Positions 8,764 to 17,612 of a DNA stretch of 64,000 nt are shown here, one piece after another. Source of the DNA: Gammaproteobacteria bacterium (GTDB taxonomy: Bacteria; Pseudomonadota; Gammaproteobacteria; Steroidobacterales; Steroidobacteraceae); assembly GCA_028293745.1 (NCBI GenBank), contig JAQGOF010000004.1, positions 16,548 through 80,547 of the forward strand, given 5' to 3'. The first letter of the stretch is position 1. Each line of letters starts with the position of its first letter. Made by a program: the position numbers and the translations under genes. The notes under the pieces were generated by a model. That model was given only the letters and a program-made list of their open reading frames with translations, made no database searches and was not told where the DNA came from.

Positions 8764-9536
8764 CGGGCCGGCTCGGGCTCCAGGCGGCGGCTGAGCAGGG
8801 TCACGACCCCTGCGGCGAGGTACAGCACCGCAAACCAGCCGATCGTGCGAGTGAGCAATAAGTAGCCCAGGTGGTAATAGCTGCTGGCGTTCCAGGCAAG
8901 GTACGCCCGCGAGACGCCGATCGACAGCGAGACGAACGCAATGACCGCCAGCACGAGCCAGCTGGCTCGTGGCCGCGGCTGATTCTCCATGACCCCCGCT
9001 GGCACCCGCATCACGAGGCCTCGAAGCCAGATGGCCATCACGGCCAGTCCGAACACGGAGCTCACGTACTGCAGCAGGTGACTGGTTGCAGTGTCCCATC
9101 CGAACACGGAGATGGGCGCGCTGAGAGCCGCAACACGCGTGGCCGTCCAGCCTGTCTGATGCGTGAACGAATCCCAGGCGATGTGCGTCCACGAGCCGAT
9201 CAGAATCGATAACAGCGCTACCGGCCAGTGCAGTGGCCGCGCAGTGAAGCGCTCGATGGATCGCAGACATATCCACCGTACACGGGCACCGAGCAATACT
9301 GTGAGCGGCTCCCGCAAGAGCACGGTCAGTATCAGCAGGGCCATGCCCATCGGCAGACATATGAAAATGGACCCATACAGCGAATGAGTATCCGGAAATA
9401 ATGCCCGACCGAACCGTGTGGGAAGAAAATACGGTACGTCAGGCACGAGGCTGCCGATGATCAGGGGAACCGTCTGCAGGAATCTGGAGCGGCGCAGCGG
9501 CAGAATGGCTGCCGGGTGCGCGAAGGTGAATGGCAT
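8760..9536 (-). CDS. DUF4184 family integral membrane protein
   Basis: A 258-residue protein with about six membrane segments. The N-terminal MPFTFAHPAAILPL followed by GSLVPDVPYF is the hallmark of DUF4184, and the later HIAWDSFTH stretch carries the conserved His and Asp that may bind a metal. The start at this ATG is set by the family pattern; the 13 residues that could be added upstream are not conserved. The function is unknown. It ends inside the last codons of the converging DUF4337 gene. Confidence 0.85.
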   Translation of the reverse strand: MPFTFAHPAAILPLRRSRFLQTVPLIIGSLVPDVPYFLPTRFGRALFPDTHSLYGSIFICLPMGMALLILTVLLREPLTVLLGARVRWICLRSIERFTARPLHWPVALLSILIGSWTHIAWDSFTHQTGWTATRVAALSAPISVFGWDTATSHLLQYVSSVFGLAVMAIWLRGLVMRVPAGVMENQPRPRASWLVLAVIAFVSLSIGVSRAYLAWNASSYYHLGYLLLTRTIGWFAVLYLAAGVVTLLSRRLEPEPAR

Positions 9537-9634
9537 AACGGGGAAAGGGTCGCAGATATCGCCCGCCACCTGCAAGTTTTTGAGCCCGGGACCCGCCCGT
9601 TGCGGGGTTGTTTGGGGGCCGGGGCCTTCCCGAC

Positions 9635-9662
9635 GGTGGGACGGGGCGCACCCCGCCCCACC
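9635..9662. repeat. GC-rich inverted repeat (hairpin)
   Basis: Arms GGTGGGACGGGG and CCCCGCCCCACC pair over 12 positions with one mismatch around a CGCA loop. It lies just downstream of the leftward gene remnant ending at 9674. There is no U-run on either strand, so it is a poor intrinsic terminator. It could still protect an mRNA end. Confidence 0.6.
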
Positions 9663-9673
9663 GCGGCAGCGAA

Positions 9674-9913
9674 CTACTTCTCCCGTGCGTTGTGCTTCTT
9701 GCGGTACACCCGCGCGCTCTGCCGATTTTCAGACCGCTGCACACTGCGCTGCTCAGCAGCACCGATCCGTCCATTGGCTGCCGCGTTGGCCTCCTTGCGA
9801 TCGACGTGGGCCTGTCCACGCTCCAGTGAACCAACTTCGTGGTTGGTCAGGGCGCCACTGTTGACACCGTTCGCGATCCGCTCCTGTGTTTCGGATAGAC
9901 CCGCAGCGGATGC
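9674..9913 (-). pseudogene. Start-less remnant of a small exported Arg/Glu-rich protein
   Basis: The leftward frame encodes about 79 residues of convincing protein: SETQERIANGVNSGALTNHE, then VGSLERGQAHVDRKEANAAA, ending VYRKKHNAREK. This matches the mature part of a widespread family of small periplasmic proteins with the pattern RIxxGVxSGxLTxxExxxLExxQAxxxR and a YRxKHN tail. The frame opens right after a TGA and contains no ATG, GTG or TTG before the conserved part, so the signal peptide and start are missing. Its 5' part overlaps the last 22 codons of the ROK kinase in another frame. It looks like a decapitated gene abutted to the kinase by deletion. Confidence 0.6.
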
Positions 9914-10599
9914 TCATCGCACTCCCATAACCGCAGTCCGCCAGTGAACGCGTTATTGTTGTCGCCGAGGCGCTCATTGTCTGCAAGACGCTTCAGACGC
10001 TTGGCATTACCGCCACCCAGTACCATGTAGTCAACTTCGAGAGCATGGCGCAACTGATCCACGACTTCGCGCACAACCCTGCGCCACTTCCTGGTACCCA
10101 TACGCACACGGCCGCGCTCCCCCACGTAGTCCTCGTACGTGCGTCCGTTCTTGTACGGCATGTGTCCGAGCTCCATTGGTTCAACATAACCCTCGATGAT
10201 GAGAGTTGCGCCGAGACCGGTACCGAGTCCCAGGAACAACATCCGGCCGCCCTCGTAACTGCCAATGGCCTGCATGGCGGCATCGTTGATCAGGCGGACC
10301 GGTTTGCCGAAGGCCTTCGCGAAATCGAAATGCACCCAGCCTTGGCCGAGATTGTGCGGCTCAGCCGCGATCCGTCCGTGAAATACCAATCCCGGGTAAC
10401 CGATGGACACGGCATCGTAGGACGATGGTGGGACAACCGCGGTAACCCCCGTCACCATCTGCTGCGGCGTCAGCTGGGGCCCGGAATCGAACCTGTAGAT
10501 CTTGCCGCGCGGGCCGATCCGGAATTTCACGTGCGAGCCGCCGATATCGATGACCAGTCTCCGCCGGGGAACCTTGGCCTGCGAAGTTCTTGCTTTCAT
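9847..10599 (-). CDS. ppgK: ROK-family kinase, polyphosphate glucokinase-like
   Basis: A 250-residue ROK protein. LVIDIGGSHVKF at 15-26 is the phosphate-binding motif, LINDAAMQAIGSYEGG carries the catalytic Asp, and LGLGTGLGATLI is the second phosphate loop. The size and the VIDIGGSHVK pattern fit the polyphosphate or ATP-dependent glucokinases, which phosphorylate glucose in the cytoplasm. The C-terminus reads NAFTGGLRLWE, where family members usually end, followed by about 22 unrelated residues. Those extra residues overlap the remnant described above and are probably read-through made by a deletion. The ATG at 10599 is preferred over an upstream GTG-type opening. Confidence 0.8.
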   Translation of the reverse strand: MKARTSQAKVPRRRLVIDIGGSHVKFRIGPRGKIYRFDSGPQLTPQQMVTGVTAVVPPSSYDAVSIGYPGLVFHGRIAAEPHNLGQGWVHFDFAKAFGKPVRLINDAAMQAIGSYEGGRMLFLGLGTGLGATLIIEGYVEPMELGHMPYKNGRTYEDYVGERGRVRMGTRKWRRVVREVVDQLRHALEVDYMVLGGGNAKRLKRLADNERLGDNNNAFTGGLRLWECDEHPLRVYPKHRSGSRTVSTVAP

Positions 10600-10716
10600 G
10601 CGCGGAGTATAACGACAGTCCGTTGGGCGCACGGTCAGGTCGCCCTGCCGACCGGGGGCTTTGCTTCAGGCGCGCCCGGTATCAATATCGCCGCAGGACA
10701 GTCTGGGAGGACGGCG

Positions 10717-11409
10717 ATGATCGGAGCATTGCATCTACGGACGGCGCTTATTTTCGCCGCGGCGGTTGTTGCGACCCTCGCGTCCACCGCGGTTCCAGTG
10801 TCTGCGGCCGATGACGATCACTCCAAGGTGATGGGCTCGGTTCACGTCGAGCCGGGCCAACATACGGACGACGCGTCGACTGTGAATGGCTCGGTTGAAA
10901 TTGGCGCCAATGCAGTCGTCAAGAAGGCCACGACCGTGAATGGCAATGTCACCCTGCGCGAGCACTCCGCGGCCGCGGAGGTGGACACCGTCAATGGAGC
11001 GGCGGAGCTCGAAAAGGGCGCGCGCGTCGCCGGCAACGTCTCGCTGGTCAACGGCCACATCTCGCTGGACGAGGGAGCCGATGTGTTGGGCCGCCTGACC
11101 AACGTCAATGGCGCAATTCAGCTCAGGGCCGCCCACGTGGGAGGCGGAATTGAGACGACGACGGGCGAAGTCGACATCGGGCCGAACTCGCGCGTCGAGG
11201 GCGGCATCCTGGTGAGGGAAGACAAAAGCTGGTTCAGCTGGTTCAGCTTCGGCAGCCCGACGATTCCGCGGGTGGTGATCGGACCCGGCGCCGTCGTCAA
11301 AGGTACTCTCAGGTTCGAGCGCGAAGTCAAACTATATGTCAGCGACCGCGCGACCATCGGCCCGGTGGAAGGCGCGACCGTCAACAAGTTCAGCGGCGAG
11401 CATCCTTAA
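10717..11409 (+). CDS. Exported beta-helical repeat protein (polymer-forming, bactofilin-like repeats)
   Basis: A 230-residue protein with a signal peptide (residues 1-29, ending VSA) and no other membrane segment. The body is built of short imperfect repeats of the type TVNG-V-ga-V, for example [39 protein letters not shown] and TNVNGAIQL. Such VNG repeats predict a right-handed beta-helix as in bactofilin-type polymer-forming proteins, but here on the periplasmic side. The start has GGGAGGA five bases upstream. It stands divergent from the ROK kinase and convergent with fhs, overlapping fhs by 4 bp. The function is unknown. Confidence 0.75.
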   Translation: MIGALHLRTALIFAAAVVATLASTAVPVSAADDDHSKVMGSVHVEPGQHTDDASTVNGSVEIGANAVVKKATTVNGNVTLREHSAAAEVDTVNGAAELEKGARVAGNVSLVNGHISLDEGADVLGRLTNVNGAIQLRAAHVGGGIETTTGEVDIGPNSRVEGGILVREDKSWFSWFSFGSPTIPRVVIGPGAVVKGTLRFEREVKLYVSDRATIGPVEGATVNKFSGEHP

Positions 11410-13094
11410 AACAACCCCACAATCTTCCCGTTCTCATCCACATCGATCGAATTGGCGGCCGGAACTGCGGGAAGCCCGGGCATCGTCATGATGTCCCCGC
11501 AGATCACCACGATGAACTCCGCGCCCGCGTTCAGGCGCACCTCGCGTATGTGCACGATGTGGTGCGAAGGTGCGCCGCGTAACTTCGGGTCCGTCGTGAA
11601 GGAATACTGAGTCTTGGCGATGCAGACCGGATAGTGGCCATATCCGGAATGCTGCAGCTCATTGATCTGCGCCCGCACCTTGGCGTCCGCATCGATGTCG
11701 GCAGCGTGATAGATCCGGGTGGCGACCGCCTTGACCTTGTCCCACAAGGTCGCGTTATCGTCATAAACGAATTTGAATCCACCCGGCTGCTCGCACAGCC
11801 GCACGACCTCCTTCGCAACATCCACCGCCCCCTTCCCGCCCTCGGCAAAATGGCGAGCCAGGATGACCTTGACTCCCATGGGCGATACCAGGTCCATCAA
11901 CTTCCGAAGCTCGTCCGGCGTGTCTTCCACACGCTGATTGATGGCAACCGTGCAAGGCAAACCGTACTGGTGCCGCACGTTGTCGATGTGGCGGCCAAGA
12001 TTCGCGACACCGCTCTCGAGCGCCGCGAGATTCTCCTGACCCAGATTGGCAACCTCCACTCCACCGTGATACTTCAGAGCGCGCACGGTTGCCACGATGA
12101 CCGCGGCAGAGGGCTTCAGATGCGCCTTGCGGCACTTGATGTCCACGAACTTCTCCGCCCCCAGGTCCGCGCCAAATCCCGCTTCCGTCACCACATAGTC
12201 AGCAAGCTTCAAAGCCGTGCGCGTGGCCATGACAGAATTGCAGCCGTGCGCAATGTTGGCGAAGGGCCCGCCATGGATGAAGGCCGGATTGTTCTCCAGC
12301 GTCTGGACGAGATTGGGAGCGAACGCGTCCTTCAACAAAACCGTCAGGGCGCCGTGCGCCTTCAGGTCCCGCGCCAGGATGGGTTTGTGACCGGACGTGT
12401 AGCCCACGACCATCATCCCCAGGCGCTCCCTGAGATCCGCCAGGCTGTTGGCCAGGCAGAAGATCGCCATCACCTCGGAGGCGACCACGATGTCGAAACC
12501 ATCCTGCCGCGGAAAGCCGTTGGAAGGACCGCCAAGGCCTGCCACGGTCTCGCGCAACGCCCGGTCGTTGACATCGAGCACGCGGCGCACGGCGATGCGC
12601 CGCAGATCGAATCCCAGCTCGTTGCCGTGATGGATGTGATTGTCCACGAGCGCGGCGAGCAGATTGTTGGCCAGCGCAATGGCGCTGAAATCGCCGGTGA
12701 AGTGCAGGTTGATGTCCTCCATCGGGACCACCTGGGCGTAGCCGCCGCCGGCCGCCCCACCCTTCATGCCAAACACGGGTCCCAGTGCCGGCTCGCGCAG
12801 ACAGATGACCGTTTTCCTGCCGATGAGATTCAGAGCATCCCCCAGACCCACCGTCATGGTGGTCTTACCCTCGCCGGCGGGCGTGGGGGAAATGGCCGTC
12901 ACCAGGACGAGCTTGCCGTCCGCCCGGTCAGCCAGCTGGCGGATATAATCGAGCGAGACTTTGGCTTTGAAGCGTCCGTAAGGCTCCAGGCTCTCCTCGG
13001 GTATTCCCAGCCGTTCGCGCGCGACCCGCACGATGGGCTGCATATGGGCCTTCTGGGCAATGTCGATGTTTCGCAGTGACATCAGCTTGCTCAT
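11406..13094 (-). CDS. fhs: Formate--tetrahydrofolate ligase
   Basis: A 562-residue protein spanning the whole family length. The ATP loop TPAGEGKTT is at residues 71-79, followed by GLGDALN and the [22 protein letters not shown] region that surrounds the folate and formyl phosphate site. The enzyme joins formate to tetrahydrofolate using ATP to give 10-formyl-THF in the cytoplasm. The start MSKLMSLRN has AAAGGG upstream at short spacing, so the ATG four codons later is an alternative. It stands alone, divergent from hemJ. Fhs is optional in gammaproteobacteria and points to use of formate as a one-carbon source. Confidence 0.95.
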   Translation of the reverse strand: MSKLMSLRNIDIAQKAHMQPIVRVARERLGIPEESLEPYGRFKAKVSLDYIRQLADRADGKLVLVTAISPTPAGEGKTTMTVGLGDALNLIGRKTVICLREPALGPVFGMKGGAAGGGYAQVVPMEDINLHFTGDFSAIALANNLLAALVDNHIHHGNELGFDLRRIAVRRVLDVNDRALRETVAGLGGPSNGFPRQDGFDIVVASEVMAIFCLANSLADLRERLGMMVVGYTSGHKPILARDLKAHGALTVLLKDAFAPNLVQTLENNPAFIHGGPFANIAHGCNSVMATRTALKLADYVVTEAGFGADLGAEKFVDIKCRKAHLKPSAAVIVATVRALKYHGGVEVANLGQENLAALESGVANLGRHIDNVRHQYGLPCTVAINQRVEDTPDELRKLMDLVSPMGVKVILARHFAEGGKGAVDVAKEVVRLCEQPGGFKFVYDDNATLWDKVKAVATRIYHAADIDADAKVRAQINELQHSGYGHYPVCIAKTQYSFTTDPKLRGAPSHHIVHIREVRLNAGAEFIVVICGDIMTMPGLPAVPAANSIDVDENGKIVGLF

Positions 13095-13203
13095 CCCTTT
13101 AGTCGCAAAGCGGCTACCTTAGCCGGCCTGCCACAATTCATCCAGAAGTCGGGTCCTGCCGGCACACAGTCCTGCCGCGGCAATGCTGGTAACCTAGCGT
13201 GGC

Positions 13204-13620
13204 ATGCTCTGGCTCAAAGCCTTCCACATCATTTTCGTCGTAACCTGGTTCGCGGGACTTTTCTATCTGCCGCGCCTGTTCGTCTACCACGCTGTCACGA
13301 CTGATGCAGTCAGCCTCGAACGCTTCGCCGTCATGGAGCGCCGGCTGTTTTCGATCATGACTCTCGGGGCAAGCCTGGCGGTTATATTCGGCCTGTCAAT
13401 GATTGTCGTGGCCCCCGCGTACCTTCATTTCGGCTGGTTGCACCTCAAACTAACGCTCGTGGCAGCGCTGATCGGTTATCACGTCTGGTGTCGCGTACTG
13501 ATGGCGGCGCTGCAGTCAGGGCGCGATACTCGCTCGCAGCGCTGGTACCGCTTTTTCAATGAACTGCCCGCGTTGCTGCTGATTGCAATAGTGATACTGG
13601 CGGTCGTCAAACCCTTCTGA
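13204..13620 (+). CDS. hemJ: Protoporphyrinogen IX oxidase HemJ
   Basis: A 138-residue membrane protein with four hydrophobic helices. The N-terminal KAFHIIFVVTWFAGLFYLPRLFVYH motif contains the conserved His of HemJ, and the WLHLKLTLV helix carries the conserved Lys. HemJ oxidises protoporphyrinogen IX to protoporphyrin IX at the inner membrane in bacteria lacking HemG and HemY. The length matches the family. The stop codon lies in the ribosome-binding region of the downstream transporter, so the two are probably co-transcribed. Confidence 0.92.
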   Translation: MLWLKAFHIIFVVTWFAGLFYLPRLFVYHAVTTDAVSLERFAVMERRLFSIMTLGASLAVIFGLSMIVVAPAYLHFGWLHLKLTLVAALIGYHVWCRVLMAALQSGRDTRSQRWYRFFNELPALLLIAIVILAVVKPF

Positions 13621-13628
13621 GGCGCCGT

Positions 13629-15326
13629 TTGCTCCCTTTGCTCCCCAGGTCCTGGCGCGATTCACCCACGCTCGCGCCGTTTCAGTCGCGCATTTTCGCG
13701 ATGATCTGGAGCGCGAGTCTGATCTCGAACTTCGGCACCCTCATCCAGGCCGTGGGTGCCTCGTGGATGATGACGTCGATCGCGCCTTCGGCGGACATGG
13801 TCGCCCTCGTCCAGGCTTCGACCACCTTGCCCATCATGCTGCTCTCGCTCGTGTCAGGCGCCACCGCCGATATCTGGGACCGGCGTCTCGTGATGCTCAT
13901 GGCCCAGGGACTGATGTTGGTGGTCGCGGCGGTGCTGACTGTCATCGCCTACCTGGGCTTGATCACACCCTGGACGTTGCTGGCGCTGACATTCCTCCTG
14001 GGCTGCGGAATAGCGCTCTACGGACCGGCATGGCAATCCTCGGTAGGTGAGCAGGTTCCCCGTGCCGATCTGCCTTCCGCGGTAGCGCTCAACAGCCTCG
14101 CATTCAACATTGCGCGTACCGCGGGACCCGCGATCGGGGGTGTCATCGTGGCCAAGGCGGGACCGCCCGCCGCATTCCTGATCAATGGCCTGTCGTACCT
14201 GGGCTTGATCATAGTCCTGGCGCTGTGGCGCCGGCCGAGGCCCGCCCCCTTCCTGCCGCCAGAAAACATGTTCATGGCAATGGGAGCCGGCGTGCGGTAT
14301 GCGCGGCTGTCACCTGACATTCGCACCGTGCTGATACGGGGCGCGGTCTTTGGTGTTCTGGGCAGCAGTATCTGGGCGTTGATGCCCCTGATCGCCCGCG
14401 ATCTCATCGGCGGAGATGCGGTGACGTATGGTGTGCTGCTCGGTGCTTTCGGCAGTGGCGCGGTGTTAGGCGCGCTCGGCAGCACATCACTGCGCAAGCG
14501 GTACACCAACGAGGTCATCGTCCGGGCCTCGACGGCGGCTTTTGGGATCGGGACCGTCCTGACAGCCGTCAGCTCCTGGCATGCATTGAGCATGGTGGCG
14601 CTGATGATGGGAGGTGCCTCCTGGGTGCTGGCGCTCTCGACGTTCAATGTCACTGTGCAAGTGTCCTCGCCGCGCTGGGTTGTCGGCCGCACGGTCGCGA
14701 TCTACCAGATGGTGACCTTCGGCGGGCTCTCGATCGGTAGTTGGCTCTCGGGTATCGTCGCAAGCCATCTTGGCCTCGTGATCTGCCTGGTCTCATCCGG
14801 CACGCTGATGGCGATCTCGGCGCTGCTCGGACGCAAGCTGCCCTTGCGCCAGCCAGAAGGACTCAACCTCGATCCTTCCCGCACGTGGTCGAGCGAGAAC
14901 CGGGCGCAACTGGACCGGCTCATCGATACCGGGCCGGTGGTCGTCACCGTGGAATATCGGATCGCGGCCGAAGATGCGGAAGCGTTCAGACTGGCCATGC
15001 GCGAGTTGCGGCGCATCCGGCGGCGTGACGGCGCGAAGCGCTGGTCACTCATGCAGGATATGGCCACCCCCGAAATCTGGATCGAGCGGTATCACAGTCC
15101 CAACTGGATTGAGCACCTGAGGCGCCATCACCGGTTCACGGTTTCGGACCGCGAGATAGAGCGCAAGGTGCTCGACCTCCACCAGGCAGATGAACCGCCT
15201 CATGTCCGCCACCTGATCGAGCGGCGAACCGATGAGCCTGTTGGCGAGCGAACCGCCACCACCGATCCTCATCTGCCGTCGGGGTCCGTGTCCCTGGCCA
15301 CCGGGACCGAAGCAGAACCTGGATAG
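13629..15326 (+). CDS. MFS exporter fused to a C-terminal ABM-like (DUF894 group) domain
   Basis: A 565-residue protein. Residues 20-420 form a 12-helix MFS transporter of the EntS/DUF894 type: LVSGATADIWDRR is the loop 2-3 motif and LNSLAFNIARTAGPAIGG is the conserved helix 5. Residues 440-530 are a soluble domain (VTVEYRIAAEDAEAFRLAM, then RWSLMQDMATPEIWIERYHS and HHRFT) resembling antibiotic-biosynthesis monooxygenase folds. The start is a TTG eight bases after the hemJ stop with GAGG upstream. The first ATG lies inside helix 1, so TTG is preferred. Family members export diverse small molecules; the cytoplasmic domain may bind the substrate. Confidence 0.85.
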   Translation: MLPLLPRSWRDSPTLAPFQSRIFAMIWSASLISNFGTLIQAVGASWMMTSIAPSADMVALVQASTTLPIMLLSLVSGATADIWDRRLVMLMAQGLMLVVAAVLTVIAYLGLITPWTLLALTFLLGCGIALYGPAWQSSVGEQVPRADLPSAVALNSLAFNIARTAGPAIGGVIVAKAGPPAAFLINGLSYLGLIIVLALWRRPRPAPFLPPENMFMAMGAGVRYARLSPDIRTVLIRGAVFGVLGSSIWALMPLIARDLIGGDAVTYGVLLGAFGSGAVLGALGSTSLRKRYTNEVIVRASTAAFGIGTVLTAVSSWHALSMVALMMGGASWVLALSTFNVTVQVSSPRWVVGRTVAIYQMVTFGGLSIGSWLSGIVASHLGLVICLVSSGTLMAISALLGRKLPLRQPEGLNLDPSRTWSSENRAQLDRLIDTGPVVVTVEYRIAAEDAEAFRLAMRELRRIRRRDGAKRWSLMQDMATPEIWIERYHSPNWIEHLRRHHRFTVSDREIERKVLDLHQADEPPHVRHLIERRTDEPVGERTATTDPHLPSGSVSLATGTEAEPG

Positions 15327-15470
15327 GACCGACCGCCGCGCGGACAGCGTGGGACCGCTCGAGCGCACCATTCAGGGGCAACAGGCCCTTTCGCCATATT
15401 CTGTGACGAGCCGCTGACCGCAGCAACTGCGCGAATTGCTACGGTTCGCATTCTTCCGATCGCGGTGCCC

Positions 15471-17612
15471 ATGACTACAGCTCTCTCAGTGATGCCGCTC
15501 CCTGCGGTGTCCGGGACTGACAGTTCCCAGGACAACGCAAGGATGCTCAAGACTTTGCTCGCTACCGTGGACGGCATGGTCTACAGGCGGCGGCTCGATC
15601 CCGACTGGACGATGGAGTTCGTCAGCAGCGGCTGTCTGCGAGTTACGGGCCATCACCCCGGCGACCTCCTCTTCAACAACCGCATCGCCTATGGCGATCT
15701 CGTCATCTGCGAGGACCGGCTGTGGGTGCGCGAGGCGATCACCTGTGCCGTGGAAGAGGCTCGGTCCTTCGATCTCGAATACCGGATCGTGCATGCCGAT
15801 GGCAGCACCCGCTGGGTCTGGGAACGGGGTACCGGTGTTATCGACGATCACGGCAAACCCATAGCACTCGAAGGCCTGGTGCAGGACATCACAAAGCGCA
15901 AGAGCGCCGAGCAAGCCCTCCGTGAGGCCGAGCGGCGTTATCACGGTTTGTTCGACAACGCGATTGAAGGCATCTTCCGCACGACGGTGGACGGACACTA
16001 TCTCGATGCGAATCCGGCGCTGGCGCACATCTACGGTTTTGACTCGCCGGAAGAGTTGATGAAGTCACTGCGCAACATCGGCGCCCAGCTCTATGTCGAC
16101 AAGCAGCGGCGCGACGAATTCATGCACATCATGAAGGCGCGCGGCTCGGTCACGGGCTTCGAATCACAGGTGTATCGCAAGAGCGGCGACATCATCTGGA
16201 TCTCGGAGAATGCGCGTGCCATTTTCGCAGAAGACGGCAGCCCGGTCGCCTATGAGGGAACCGTAGAAGACATCACCGAACGGCGTCTCTACCAGGTCAG
16301 GATCGAGCACCAGGCCAACTACGACACCCTCACGGGACTTGCCAACCGCTCGTTGCTGCAGGACAGACTGCAACAGGCCCTGCTCACCGCCGCAAGCTCC
16401 GGCCGGCGGATCGCGGTGGCGTTCGTCGACCTCGACCGCTTCAAGTTCATCAACGACAGTCTCGGCCACCATGTCGGCGACGAATTGTTGAAAGCGGTCG
16501 CGGCCCGGTTGAAGGCGTGCGTGCGTGACTGCGACACCGTCGCGCGTCTCGGCGGCGATGAATTCGTGTTGCTCATCAACGGTCACACGGGCCCGGAGTA
16601 CGTGCGGCAGTTGATGGACAAGATGCTCGCCTCGGTGGCGCAACCGTGGATCATCGAGCAGGGCGATTTCCTGGTCAGTTGCAGCATCGGTGTTGCGCTT
16701 CATCCGGATGATGGCGAGGAGGCGCTGACCCTGCTGAAACACGCCGACTCGGCGATGTACCGGGCAAAGGACAGCGGCCGGAACAATTTTCAGTTCTTCA
16801 CGCGCGAGCTGAATGCCCTGATGACGGAGCAGCTCGAGTTGGAAACGCACCTGCGCCGCGCACTCGAGCGCAATCAGTTCGTGCTTCGCTACCAGCCGCG
16901 CGTAAGCCTCGTCACCGGCCAGATCGTGGGCGCGGAAGCGCTGCTGCGCTGGAGGATTCCGCAGCGCGGGACGGTTCCCCCGCTGCGCTTCATAACTCTG
17001 GCGGAGGAAACCGGGCTCATCGTGCCGATCGGCAAATGGGTGCTGCAGACGGCCTGCGCACAGAACAAGGCGTGGCAGGACGCGGGGCTCGCTCCGATCG
17101 TCGTGTCGGTGAATGTTTCGCCGCGCCAGTTCAGGCACGAGAGCCTGGTCCAGACAGTGGGCGAGGCACTGCGGTCAACCAGGCTCGAGGCGCGGTATCT
17201 CGAGTTGGAGCTGACCGAAAGCATGGTGATGCACGATGCGCCGCAACTCGTGGCCATGCTCGATGAGTTGAAGGAGCTGGGCGTGAAAATCGCGGTGGAC
17301 GATTTCGGCACCGGCTACTCGAGCCTGTCCTATCTCAAGCGCTTCCCCGTGGACCGCCTGAAGGTCGACCGCTCCTTCGTCGAGCACATGACCACCGAAG
17401 CGGACGACGCAACCATCGTGCGGGCGATCATCGCCCTCGGCCACAACCTGGGACTCAAGGTCGTGGCCGAGGGAGTCGAGACCGCTCAACAGGCGCGCGC
17501 CCTGCGCGCCTATCAATGCGACGAGGCCCAGGGTTTCCTGTTCGCCCGTGCCGTATCCGCGCGCGCCCTACCGCGCCTGGTCACCAGATCGAGACCCGAT
17601 CAGCGGGGTTGA
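15471..17612 (+). CDS. PAS-PAS-GGDEF-EAL cyclic-di-GMP protein
   Basis: A 713-residue soluble protein. Two PAS domains (about 22-140 and 150-270) each end with a VQDITKRK or VEDITERR box, followed by GGDEF (about 285-440, LGGDEFV intact, SIGVALHP) and EAL (about 455-705, GAEALLRW, NVSPRQF, ELTESMVM, DDFGTGYSSL, EGVET intact). Both enzyme motifs are complete, so it could make and degrade cyclic-di-GMP, with PAS domains sensing a ligand or redox state. No membrane segment is present. The ATG is preferred over a GTG two codons upstream; no strong ribosome site is seen. Its 3' end overlaps the converging peptidase gene by 32 bp. Confidence 0.92.
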   Translation: MTTALSVMPLPAVSGTDSSQDNARMLKTLLATVDGMVYRRRLDPDWTMEFVSSGCLRVTGHHPGDLLFNNRIAYGDLVICEDRLWVREAITCAVEEARSFDLEYRIVHADGSTRWVWERGTGVIDDHGKPIALEGLVQDITKRKSAEQALREAERRYHGLFDNAIEGIFRTTVDGHYLDANPALAHIYGFDSPEELMKSLRNIGAQLYVDKQRRDEFMHIMKARGSVTGFESQVYRKSGDIIWISENARAIFAEDGSPVAYEGTVEDITERRLYQVRIEHQANYDTLTGLANRSLLQDRLQQALLTAASSGRRIAVAFVDLDRFKFINDSLGHHVGDELLKAVAARLKACVRDCDTVARLGGDEFVLLINGHTGPEYVRQLMDKMLASVAQPWIIEQGDFLVSCSIGVALHPDDGEEALTLLKHADSAMYRAKDSGRNNFQFFTRELNALMTEQLELETHLRRALERNQFVLRYQPRVSLVTGQIVGAEALLRWRIPQRGTVPPLRFITLAEETGLIVPIGKWVLQTACAQNKAWQDAGLAPIVVSVNVSPRQFRHESLVQTVGEALRSTRLEARYLELELTESMVMHDAPQLVAMLDELKELGVKIAVDDFGTGYSSLSYLKRFPVDRLKVDRSFVEHMTTEADDATIVRAIIALGHNLGLKVVAEGVETAQQARALRAYQCDEAQGFLFARAVSARALPRLVTRSRPDQRG

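Noticed and set aside
9635..9662. GC-rich hairpin as an intrinsic terminator
   Set aside because: No U-run on either strand.
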